From: Gyrodactylus bullatarudis
Lineage: Eukaryota; Platyhelminthes; Monogenea; Gyrodactylidea; Gyrodactylidae
Assembly: GCA_012064415.1 (NCBI GenBank)
Contig: SSNU01000076.1
Coordinates: 135,899-199,898 of the forward strand
Length of the DNA stretch: 64,000 nucleotides
Direction: 5' to 3'
Position numbers and translations under genes: made by a program. The notes below the pieces were generated by a model, which worked only from the letters and a program-made list of their open reading frames with translations, was not told where the DNA came from and made no database searches. Positions 10,000 to 20,800 of this stretch are shown piece after piece. Each line of letters begins with the position of its first letter. Position 1 is the first letter of the stretch.

Positions 10000-12900
10000 T
10001 TATTCCTTTTTGTCGTAGATGAGACTCCTTCCCTGGGGTCCAAGATTTTTCATCCAGATGAAATCCCACAGAACCTATTGGATATAAAAAGATTTTTCAA
10101 TTTTTTTAAATAAAAAATTTATAAAAATGTCATTAAAATGAAGAAAACACTCTTGGACTCTCTAAGGGGAAGAGTATTTTATCCTACAATATTGAGCTCA
10201 TGTACTGATGAAGAAAAGAGGCTTTCGTTTACTGAAAATAAAGTGACAAGTCTTTTCTCCATATGTGTGATGAAGGTTTGACACTTTCATCCGGAATGAA
10301 TTGAAAGCAGAGAAAAAACTCTGAACTCAATTTAATGCGTTGAGACTAAAACTAAGCTATGTATAAACTTTTTAGTAAATAGTATTTACTATATACGAAT
10401 ATAGCCTTTTGATCTTAGTTTGAATAATTTTTATTCTATCTACTATGGAGTAGTTGGTAATTTTCTTGTGAATTAATTTATTTCTTTTTCACCCTTTTGC
10501 GTAAGACTCGAAAAAAGAATCCATAAAGTATTTAAACACGCATATGTTATCCATAAGGACAAAGTAACCTTAATTGGGTTAATTCCAACAGTGAACCCCT
10601 AGACAAATTCATATTTTGATAAATTTAATTTCCTTTCAAACTCGTGCATGTACAACATTGAGCTGTATTGTCAAGAAGGAGAAAATATCATAATAAATTA
10701 AATCCTTTTCAACGAAATATTGATCAGCTTCTTCACAACGATGGCATCAGTATACTTAAAAAAAGAATTCAGTATAGAATTTGATTCCGAATTCTCTAAG
10801 CAACCTAGATCAGTTCCAGAATCCGTTGGTATAATATTTTCTGAAATCATTTTAGGGGTCCTTTTTGGAATTAACCCTATTTAATAGTAAGCCAACAAAG
10901 AAATAAATTATCATTTTGCTGACTAATGTCTTGCATTTTGTAGGTAGAAAACGAAAATAGATAGAATAATAAAATAGGGTCTGATGAGAACCGACGAAAA
11001 TAAAGAGCTCATATTCACCCAGAATACCCTATTTTCGTTTTCTACCTACAAAATGCAAGAAATTAGTCAGCAAAATGATAATATATTTGCGGAAATCAGG
11101 AATCTCAAGCAGGAAAAGAAACTCACCTTACACAAGGACGTATGATGGGGAATATTATCATAGTACTCTGGTGCAATCTTCCTTAACAAGTGCAATTTGG
11201 TATGTGGAATGTAGGGGAAGTCGTGGTGTTCATTGTGATAGCCAACGTTGAAGAGAATTGGGTTCAATGATCCATAGTACGAGTGTGTCGCTTGGTTGTC
11301 GGAGAACAAATAATGCTCTGAAATGAAATGACCAGCCATTGGATGAGGACCAAGGCCGAGGAGAGTTCCACCCAGCAAATAGAAAATTCCGTAAATATTG
11401 GTGAATTTTATAATGAGAAGATCAAACCCGAGCTGTGTTATGAAATTGATCACTTCCCAGTTAGTCAGTGGTCTTGGGGACTTGAGAAATGGCCGAATGG
11501 CGTGGATAATTGGATGGAGGAAGAGCCATAGAATTCTTAGGAGTGGACTCTTGAACAATCTTGCCTCGATGCGCATTGGAATATCGACATCGTTATCTTC
11601 ATGGCCTAGCCATCTTGAGAAATTAAATAAGACTTGATTTATTTGGGATTTTTCAGTTAAAATAAAACAGTTTTGGATATAATATATATATATATATATA
11701 TATAAGACATACGATCGATTTAAATTTTACACACTACGCACAATTTGCTAATCAGAAAGCAAGAAACCATTGCTATAAAATCTCTTGATTTATAAAAATT
11801 ATCTTGTAATTAACCATATGAAATTGATCTATCTTTTCTTAACAGACTTTTACACACTCAGTAGTACTATTCTGAAGAAGAGAATACAATAGATTAGAAA
11901 TTCAACTGAATTCCTCAAATGTAAAAATACACCTTATCGACTCGAAAGTATATTTGTAAAGCATATTTGAATTCATATGTATTAGACATAGATGAAATTT
12001 GATCTATGTCTAATATGTATTAGAGTAGGCCAAATTTTTCAACATTTCCCAGCCTTAATCTCATTTTGAAGATTATCGAAAACCAAGCATTTTTTCCTAA
12101 TAAACCATACGTTTTCGAGTTTGTTCTAATATACAAAATCTCGATAGAAGAGGACAATTTTTGAACACGCGCCAAGATTTTTTCAATGAATTCCACTACG
12201 AGGAAGGACAAAATTGAGGTTTTTGAATAGTTTTTGCAACATTTTTTATATAAATAGTGCTTATAGTAAAAATTGAGTGTTCTTTCACATTACGGAAGAA
12301 AGTCCCAGGAAATTAGGTAAATTTTGATGATTTTAGGGAAAATGGGATTTTAATATATCAGAACATGAAATATTTTAATTTTGTATTTTTCATGGTTAAA
12401 ACATTAATTTTTGATTAAGGCATAGAACATTGTTCGGGGAAAATAAAATTTTGTATATTACCCTTATATATTTGAAACTAAAGTTGTTCCGGCAAGAGTC
12501 GTCGCCTTAGATTTGACGCTGAAATAAAAATGCGTTTTTTCTATAGTTAAACTTTTATTTCAAACCAGTCTAATGATATCTCAAGAAACGGTGGAAGAAA
12601 AAAAATTAATTTTTTATTAAAATCAGATCTCAAATTTATTTATCTTTAACTTAAATCTTTATTTTTGGGTTGCTGACATGCTGGAGCTAAGAACGAGCGA
12701 AAGATTTGTTTTGGTGAATAAAGCTTTATTTTCGTCGGTTCTCTTCAGACCAAACACCGACTTTCGATATATATTTATACATAATGTTCCCGATATATAT
12801 TTATACATAAAATAAGGTTGAGAACATTAAGGCTACAACCCAAATCTCAACATTAGTTGATAATACTTCCTCTAGTTGCAAAAGCCCAAATACAAACATT

Positions 12901-15900
12901 CAAAAAAGCCTATGATCCCCTGGCAACCGGGAACCAAATATAAGCCTTGATGATCGAAAAAGATATCTTTCACAACCAGAAGTACAGACCCCCACTACTA
13001 CGCGAAAAAGAAACCTCTCCATATCTCCTAAGCAACACAAAAATACGGGTAAACGGAGGAAAGGATTACCAACTGGTGATCATAAAATAGACGGATTCCT
13101 AACAGCCCGGAGAGTATGAACAAACTCAACTCCAATTGGTCAACTCCTAATGAATAAATGCTATTGGCTAATCATTAATGTTCCCAACCTTATTTTATGT
13201 AAATATATATCGAAAGTCGGTGTTTGGTCTGAAGAGAACCGACGATAAAGCTTTATTCACCAAAACAAATCTTTCGCTCTTTCTTAGCTCCAGCATGACT
13301 CCAGGTCAGCAACCCAAAAATATCTTTGAGGAAATCAGGCAACTTATGTCTTCAAATGTTTTTGTTAGAAATTTTTATTAAATATATATAATAGACAAAA
13401 ATAATTTAATCTGGAGAATCATTATAAAAAATAAGGTTTTTTGAATCTTGAGCGTCTTGTAAAAGTTAAATGAATAAGATATAATCTGGTGGATTTGATA
13501 TAATGGTAGTGAAGATAAATAGGCCATCAAAGAATTTTCAATAGTCATTCTGGAATTAGTGGAGATTAGAATATAGAAGACTCTTAGAATAGTCAAGTTT
13601 AGAACGAATATGTGACATAATAGATTTTATACTAGAGAGATTATTACATTCAAATAAATCATTATTATTTTCTTCAAGTCCGTAGAAAAATCTAAAGATT
13701 CCTGGTTTCGGTTTATGCAAAAATAATTTCATAAACCCTAGAACAGCATATCAAGAAAATCGCATTTTCTTTAAAAGGGGGTTTATGATTGATTCCATAT
13801 TTCCCTGGCCTAATGAAACTTTCATCGGGCAACGTCCTCTGAAGCTAACAAGTTGCTCGTCTACTGTAGAGCATTTCAAGATTCATTCCTTTCTGCTTAG
13901 TGAGTCCAAATAGAATACAGATACCTGTCCATTGTTTGAGTTCTTGAAGATTGATTGACGAAAAACTTAAGTCTGATTTTTAAATCAAAAAAAGAGATAA
14001 AAATCAATCAAAACTTGACCTTTGTCAGAGAAATGAGAATCTCGGAACCTGAATTGGTAAGATTAACACGTCAACTAGGAAATCTATTTTAAATTTCATA
14101 GATGTCTATAAATTGGAATAGATATTCGGTTTGTAAGCTTATAAAATTTGTCATGATTAGTTAATTTTTTATTAGGAAAAAAGATCTCAAGATAATTATA
14201 AAATCAGACTGTAATATGTTTTATCACCCCGACCAAAATAGGGATGATAATCTAATTTCAGTAAAACTAAAAACTCGTTTCTAGTGTTGGTTTAGAAATA
14301 AAATTTATTAAGAGGTCTTAAACCTACATTTAAAACTCTTATTCAGCTTTTTTAAAAGCTTTTAAACAACAAGGTTTTATTGATTAAGCTGCCTACTGCA
14401 AGGCATTGCAATTCCTGAGTTGAGTCTCACTAGAGACATTCTTATTTCCATGTCATGGAGAATCGATAATCACATCTGAGATAGAGAATGGTAATTTCAC
14501 TTTTTGTGTCTCAGAAATCAATAATTTTTTCAATTTTATCAACCATTCTGGTAGAGTGCAGTCCTTTTTTCTTTCAAAAGTAGTTAAACCAATACAAGAA
14601 TACATTAGAATGACAGAGTAGAGCGATTTCATATGACTAAAAGTTTTCAATTCTTATCAAGCTCGATATTAAATGGAAATCAAGTAAATTAATGCGTAAA
14701 ATTAATACTACCATATATAAGAACTGAACCGTTCTTTAAAATTCTACTGATTTTTTGGCAATCAACTTATACAAGACTATACCTTTTTCAGGTCTAGTTC
14801 GTAGAATGAAGAAGTCAATTTTGTATTTTTTCATTTTGTATTTGTAAAACTCAATTGTCTATTTAGTATGTAATTAAGGCTGGAAAAAAAACAAAATTGA
14901 ATTAACATGAATACTTCACACTGTAGATTGATTGGGTTTTTTTTTCAATTGTGCACTCGAAAGAGTAATTATAATGACTGTGGAATTTTTTTTAGATCTT
15001 TACAATTTTCAATTTCGTATTTTTTCAATTCTCTTTCATAAATATGAATAGTCAATTTCGTTCAGTTTACGTGCAAAGTTAAATAGAAATAATAATTACA
15101 GAAAATATTTATTTTATCAAAAATTATTATCATTAATTAATTATAACTATTCAGTTAAATCTTCCAAATTCATAGCAGGAATATAAAATCACCTATGACA
15201 ATTATCATTGATAACACGGGTAGTGATTTGGAAAAATAAATCTTGATCAGGTTGAACTTTTCTGGAAAAAAATTTTGTGCTGATTTCAGATCTGCTTTCA
15301 GAATTTCGCAATATAATATAATGCACCAGCCCACAGTGCAATTGAAAATGAAATAAATTTTGAAGATGTGAGAATTCAGCGTTTAGTTCCATATTCTTTT
15401 TTATTGAAATAATTCTGAAGTCAAAAGATTGCTAGCAGCTCAGAGATCGGAAATATTGGCTTACCAACGCGATAACGGCAATCCTACCATTCAAGAAGTT
15501 AGGCTAAGAAGGTTAGAACTTATTGCTGAGAATGCAAAAGCATCAATAACAACAGATAAAATTTTTTCGGCAACTTTTTATATCGAAAAATTTATATTCC
15601 TGCTATGAATTTGGAAGATTTAACTGAATAGTTATAATTAATTAATGATAATAATTTTTGATAAAATAAATATTTTCTGTAATTATTATTTCTATTTAAC
15701 TTTGCACGTAAACTGAACGAAATTGACTATTCATATTTATGAAAGAGAATTGAAAAAATACGAAATTGAAAATTGTAAAGATCTAAAAAAAATTCCACAG
15801 TCATTATAATTACTCTTTCGAGTGCACAATTGAAAAAAAACCCAATCAATCTACAGTGTGAAGTATTCATGTTAATTCAATTTTGTTTTTTTTCCAGCCT

Positions 15901-17575
15901 TAATTACATACTAAATAGACAATTGAGTTTTACAAATACAAAATGAAAAAATACAAAATTGACTTCTTCATTCTACGAACTAGACCTGAAAAAGGTATAG
16001 TACTAGACTTCAAATTAAAATTTTTAATTCAAAGTTAACACTGAAAGTAGACAAAAACTTGGTTAAGTAATGCTCTAAAGCTTCCTGAAGCGAAGGAAGA
16101 AGAATTTCACCCATTTAATGTCGGCCACTACGATGAATGATGTCAGATGAAAAAAATGGTTACGGGCAGTAAACTGGATATGCTGTTCTGACGAATTGAC
16201 ACTTGCTAGTTGAAATTTATGTTTCACAATGCATGATTCCTAAATTTATTAAACCAATTCTAAAATTTAATGCATATAATTACACATAGTCAAGGAAACC
16301 AAAATGATCTGATTTCTCTATATACCTGTAAAGTAAGTTTAATTAACCAAATTTATAGGAATACTCAAAAAACATTCTCTATCAGCATCAACTATTTTTA
16401 AATCATCAAAATGCTGGGAAGACACAGATAAGTCTTAATTTCAGAGCCCATCAAAGATTTTTTTCGGCCTAGATAAATTCCACTCCTCTAACATGTATCA
16501 AACATAGAGCGAGCCAAGTGTGCACTGAATGTAGCGGAAGTGATTTCAAGTGAAGTCAACTTTGATTAGTTCAGTCGGTATAAATAAACTTTTTGAGCAC
16601 AACTCTGAAAAATCTGAAAGTTATTTGGGCAAATGATGACTTTAGGATAGGAAATCTATTAATATCCTGGAATTCACAAGAATCACAGTCAAACTATACT
16701 AATTAAAAAATTTTTTATTTAAAACGTTTTTTTTCGAAAACTTATTTCCCATGGACATAGATAAAAAGTAAGATAACTGTTATTAAGTGATTATGCCCGT
16801 AGAATTCAAGTATGCAATCGCCTGAACTCTATCTCCCAAAGCTTTCATGATAGGCAATTTCTAGATAAAAAAACAGACCAAATTTGATGACTCCTGAAAC
16901 AAAGATAATTTTGCGTATTCTCAAACCATAAGAAAGAGAAAAGATTGAATGCGAGTCATAAAAAATCTTTTTTGGGACATTAAGGGTTAAGATACAGAGA
17001 CAAGAAGAAAATTATCATTCAGAAGGGATACTAAAAGACTTGAGCAGTGCACTTATCCCTAGTAGGGATTCCCTAGTTTCCAAAACCATAATAACAAAGG
17101 GTTTTAAGAATGATCTGAATTACCTGTGATGTTCATGGTGATACTTCTTGTAGGATATAGCCATTGGAATAACTATCGGAAGATTACAAATGAGCGACAA
17201 TACTCGATTCGACTTTGGATAAGAATGGCCAAAGGCAAGATTATGTCCAATCTCATGGATAGCACTACCAAGGGAATGATTCAAGCTAGCTGATATGACA
17301 TAGGTCAAAAGGAGTAGCAAAACAAAGTTTGGCTGGTAATAGCTAACGAGGGCAGTCATGGCTATCTGAATGAGGACTTCTGCGCAAACGACATAGGCAA
17401 TAGTTGAATCACTCCCCATTAGTTCCTGAATCTCAGGGTGCTTTGTTAGGATTTCCTTTCGCCTGCTCGTATGTGGTTCCTCCGTGTACTCCCACGCCTC
17501 ATCGTCATGAGCAATCTTGAAATTGAGGCTAATAGCATTGAAGAAACTTTTGAGCTCTGAAACGCTGCTCAGCAT
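10000..17575 (-). CDS. DEGS1: Sphingolipid delta-4 desaturase (dihydroceramide desaturase, DES1)
   Basis: ER membrane di-iron enzyme that introduces the 4,5-trans double bond into dihydroceramide to make ceramide. Exons: 17124-17575, 11127-11613 and 10000-10074; 337 residues, close to the usual length of about 323, phases matching. The N-terminal lipid desaturase signature (YTEEPHTSRRKEIL) is present. The three histidine boxes are HEIGH (about residue 110), HHEHH split across exons 1 and 2, and HNEHHDFP in exon 2, with hydrophobic segments between them. The small last exon (KVLWDF..., ending DKKE) aligns with the family's KVLYDF terminus, which supports the distant join. Intron 1 (5.5 kb) and intron 2 (1.05 kb) are full of mobile repeats. 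The gene is head-to-head with the ERG channel gene. Confidence 0.95.
10905..11090 (+). mobile_element. Hammerhead-bearing element fragment (family A, copy 1) in desaturase intron 2
   Basis: About 60-bp arms (10908-10980 and 11022-11085) are inverted complements flanking a hammerhead-like core at 10977-11020. An ATG at 11053 starts a short ORF with QNDNIFAEIRNLKQ, related to ORFs following the copies at 13225 and 63761. The arms extend helix I of the ribozyme by more than 20 bp. The element is truncated, and its ORF end overlaps the beginning of the intron. Confidence 0.6.
10977..11020 (+). ncRNA. Hammerhead-like ribozyme, family A copy 1
   Basis: GGGT - CTGATGA (10981-10987) - GAACCGAC - GAAA - palindromic helix III containing GAGCTC - ATTC (cleavage expected after 11016) - ACCC. 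Helix I closes as GGGU/ACCC, where other copies have UGGU/ACCA or AGGU/ACCU. Helix II offers only one clear base pair, which is the weak point. Confidence 0.6.
12015..12480 (+). repeat. Dispersed repeat, copy 1 (second copy near 36800-37175)
   Basis: Blocks such as AGAGTAGGCCAA, CTCATTTTGAAGAT, TTTCGAGTTTGTTCTAAT and TTTTCATGGTTAAAACA recur in the same order near 36805-37170. The two copies differ by many indels, so the repeat is old. I see no ORF or terminal repeat and cannot classify it. Confidence 0.6.
12712..12752 (-). ncRNA. Hammerhead-like ribozyme, family A copy 2
   Basis: Read on the minus strand: TGGT - CTGAAGA - GAACCGAC - GAAA - palindromic helix III around AAGCTT - ATTC - ACCA. 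Helix I closes as UGGU/ACCA. It is the inverted partner of the copy at 13225. Confidence 0.58.
13225..13262 (+). ncRNA. Hammerhead-like ribozyme, family A copy 3 (decayed core)
   Basis: TGGT (13225-13228) - CTGAAGA - GAACCGAC - GAT instead of GAAA - helix III around AAGCTT - ATTC (cleavage position after 13258) - ACCA. The deletion or substitution in the GAAA tract would probably inactivate it. The ATG of the linked ORF lies 37 nt past the cleavage position. Confidence 0.5.
14777..16000. mobile_element. Long-TIR element with two near-perfect 410-bp arms
   Basis: 14777-15186 and 15591-16000 are inverted copies that I read as essentially identical over 410 bp, with ends CTATACCTTTTTCAGG / CCTGAAAAAGGTATAG. 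The 404-bp centre has only short ORFs (15189-15392 minus, no recognisable domain). Arm identity means recent insertion or gene conversion. It resembles a non-autonomous DNA transposon and sits in desaturase intron 1. Confidence 0.85.
16600..16990. repeat. TTAA-type MITE, right end (related to 38895-39228)
   Basis: It ends with GGGACATTAAGGGTTAA at 16974-16990. It shares ordered blocks with the element at 38895-39228, including TATTAAT-TCCTGGAAT, GCGTATTC and AAAGATTGAATGCGAGTCAT. I could not place the left end. Confidence 0.55.
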
Positions 17576-17890
17576 ATTTAAATTTACTCAACAATCTTGT
17601 TACTTGCAAATTATCTTTATATAACATCTGAATTGAGCCAATAAAATCAATGTAAATTGATGATGCAGCAATAAAACTATGTAAATCAATATTCTAAAAC
17701 AATTTCCATATAATTACTATCAAGTAACTATACAAGAGAACAAAATTTATTTAGTAGAATAAAAAAAAATAAAGAAGGATAGCTACAACCAATCAAATTC
17801 AAATGGATATTCATCCTCATTAAATCCTATTGGATAATATCATCTGAGTATAATGCCTAAAGATTCTATCCCCAATTTTTCTTCTCACTA
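17576..17890. promoter_or_regulatory. Shared divergent upstream region (desaturase / ERG channel)
   Basis: The start codons of the two genes are 315 bp apart in opposite directions. The stretch contains an AT-rich core (TTATATAA near 17615) that could serve a TATA-like role for the desaturase. A bidirectional promoter is inferred from geometry. Confidence 0.5.
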
Positions 17891-20800
17891 ATGGATTCTC
17901 TGAAAGCCAAAGACGATGCTTTTATTCTCACGAATCGTCTCTCTGAAGAGTTGGGCCTTCGGAATAATTTCCTCTTTGATGAAACCAATCAACATGCAAA
18001 GAAGGGTGGCCAGACAAGTCGAGATATCAATGATGATATCATGATTGTCAATAAGAATGTGGTCAAGAATGATCGTATTCTTGAATTGTCTCCCATCCAG
18101 GCATGCACAGAACTCAATGATGGAGATTTTGAGAAGTTAGCTCATAAATACGAATACGCAGAGGAGTCATTCCTAACCACTGTGCAAGTTTCTTTGAACT
18201 AATCTTCAACCTGTAGTAAAAACTTTTTCTACAATCAGTACGATTTCTTAAGATGTCTCATTGGCGGACGTTTCGTTTATCGAGATGTCAGAAGATCAAA
18301 GAAATCTTCGAATGACCTGAAAAACATGCGACATGGTCTGCCTCGTTTCATAGTCCTCCATTACTCACCATTCAAGGCTGTATGGGACTGGATTATCCTA
18401 TTGTTAGTCATCTATACTGCAGTTTTCACACCTTATACAGCCGCGTTTCTACTCAACGAGGAAAAGGTACGCTTTCCAATTACAGTTTTTCATGGCCGAT
18501 TCTTTATTTGGCAAAGTTAATCCTTTCGTGAAGTTCGCTCAATGTAGGGTGATTATTTAAATTCTCTGTTATTACACAGGTCCTATGAATATTAAATAAT
18601 CTATTTTATAATTAACGCTTACCAAATCTTATTAATCCCAAAAATTTCTCATAGAGACATCTAAACTTGGATAAAATAACCAATATTAGTAAAAATTGGT
18701 TTTCGTATACTTATAAGCAGATGGGAAATTGAATAGAAAATCGACTTTCTTATATGGAATTAACAGAATCCTTATTGGAATCTCATTTAAAATCGTTTTT
18801 TATCAATTTTGAAGATTTTTCTCGAATAATTTTCTTATCATCTCTAAAGGGTTAAGGAATATACGCTTTACTCATCAATTATCTTTTCTATTTCAACTCA
18901 AAGGGGGATTCAAGGGTGATTAGGCTAATGATAATTAGCCTAATTTTTATGTTTTTTTTCATCTGCCTCCTGACAAAGCTTCCCATGGTCAAGCAGAACT
19001 GCTATCTCTTAAATCTTTAATAGAAGTAGAAAATAATAAGGCCCACGAATAAAGCCAATTGATATGAAGCCGATATGAAGTTGGGAATCCATGATTTTTA
19101 CGGAAATTTCGATTTTTCATCGAGAATTCGAATTTGCTAAAGATTCTTTGGAATCCTACTCATGTTGCCCCCTTTTACCATTTGAAGAAAAGAATTCTGA
19201 AAAGAAATATTTTTATGAATAATATGGTCATTTTTCAAATTCCCATTTGGCGCTGAAAATTTTTATTGATTTGAAAGTGGGAGGCTGATCAAAAGAGTTT
19301 TTTTCAAGATCAGGATTGAAAAAGAAAATTAATTCAACTGAATCTGATCTTATGCATAATAACATTATCGTTTGGGAGCGGAATTTCGATTTTTTTATCA
19401 TTTTCACTACTTGAAAATCAATGAAATTTCGATAGTTCAAAATCTCTCGATAATGGGGTATTTGTCGGTAATTTGACGGTGCTATTCAGCTTTCTTGTCT
19501 AATCTTTATCCTGAAAAAACTCTTTTGATCACTCTCCCACTTTCAAATCAATAAAATCTTTCAGCTGAAAGTTCGAAAAAATCGGATTTTGGCGCTAAAT
19601 TGAAATAGCCATATTTTTCATAAAAATAGATTTATTTCAAAATTTTATTTTCAAATCCTAAAAGTGGTCGACATGAGAATTATTCCACAAAAATCTATTC
19701 CAGGTTCGAATTTTCGATGAAAAAATCGAGGATTTCGTAAAAATCCTAGATTCCCAACTTCATATCAACCAATTCTATACATTATTTAGACCAATAATCT
19801 ACAATCTTCAAGCTTAGATCTAAAGCTACAGTTGATATTAAGTTGGGTCTTACAGGTGAATCAGATTATAATCAAGATAAATTATTTGTCTCAATCAACA
19901 GATACTATTGATTTTGTCCATTATATTTTTTAATTGTCCAGACAACTCGTCAACAAAACCTTAACCCACGTACAAGAGTTATGACTCCAACACAACAAGC
20001 AGATACCTTGGTGATGATCGATCTAATCGTCGACATGACGTTCATAATTGACATATTGATTAATTTTCGTACGACCTATGTTCTTAATGGGGAATACGTC
20101 CAAGATCCTCAACGAATCGCTAGCAATTATCTCAGGGGATGGTTCCTAGTTGATGCAATGGCTGCTATTCCTTTTGATATGTTGCTTTTTGGATCAGAGC
20201 CAGATGTGAGCACTTGTTTAGTCAGAGTTTTGTTTTATTTTTGTATCTTATACTATTAATCCAACTACTATAAGGCGATTAGATATTTACGTCAATTTTC
20301 CCAAATCTGATGACCTAGATTTATCAAATTATTCGTGTAAATCCCCTCAAATATACGAAAGGCTGTGTTACTCGTTAAAATCTTTTCTTAATTACAGTTC
20401 ATGAAAAAATTAATTTTTTCGAATAATCAATCTTCATTTATTAAAATAGATGATTTTATTCGAAGAATCGGGAAGTTATAACTTCTGCATTTTCGATGAA
20501 TCAATGGTCCCTGTAGATAAACGTTGAAAGATGGGTCACAAAATTTGGACCTTTATTCCAATCATATCCATAAACTTTCCTGAGAGATAAGACCCAAAGT
20601 TTGTAGAATTTATTATTAGAACCATTTCCTCTTTTGTTTATTGTAGCCGAATATAGAACCATTGTTGGGAGATTTGTTACTAAATTAGCGTAAAGCTTCA
20701 ACAAACCATGAGTCGGATTTCTTATTAGACAAGATTTTTCCGCATCGAATAAAAGAAAGAATTACATAGAACTTGACCAGGAATCTTTATTACTTAAAAA

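Larger units (their letters stand above)
12662..13323. mobile_element. Inverted pair of family A hammerhead element ends
   Basis: The arms 12662-12830 and about 13170-13323 are inverted copies. Each carries the hammerhead-like motif, the flanking GTCGGTGTTTGGT and the downstream AGCTCCAGCATG. The right arm continues into an ORF start (ATG at 13295) reading QQPKNIFEEIRQLMS, the same ORF start as in the element at the right end of the window. The middle 340 bp are unique. The whole lies in desaturase intron 1. Confidence 0.65.

Noticed and set aside
11681..11704. Short (TA)n tract as a regulatory element
   Set aside because: An ordinary dinucleotide microsatellite within an intron.
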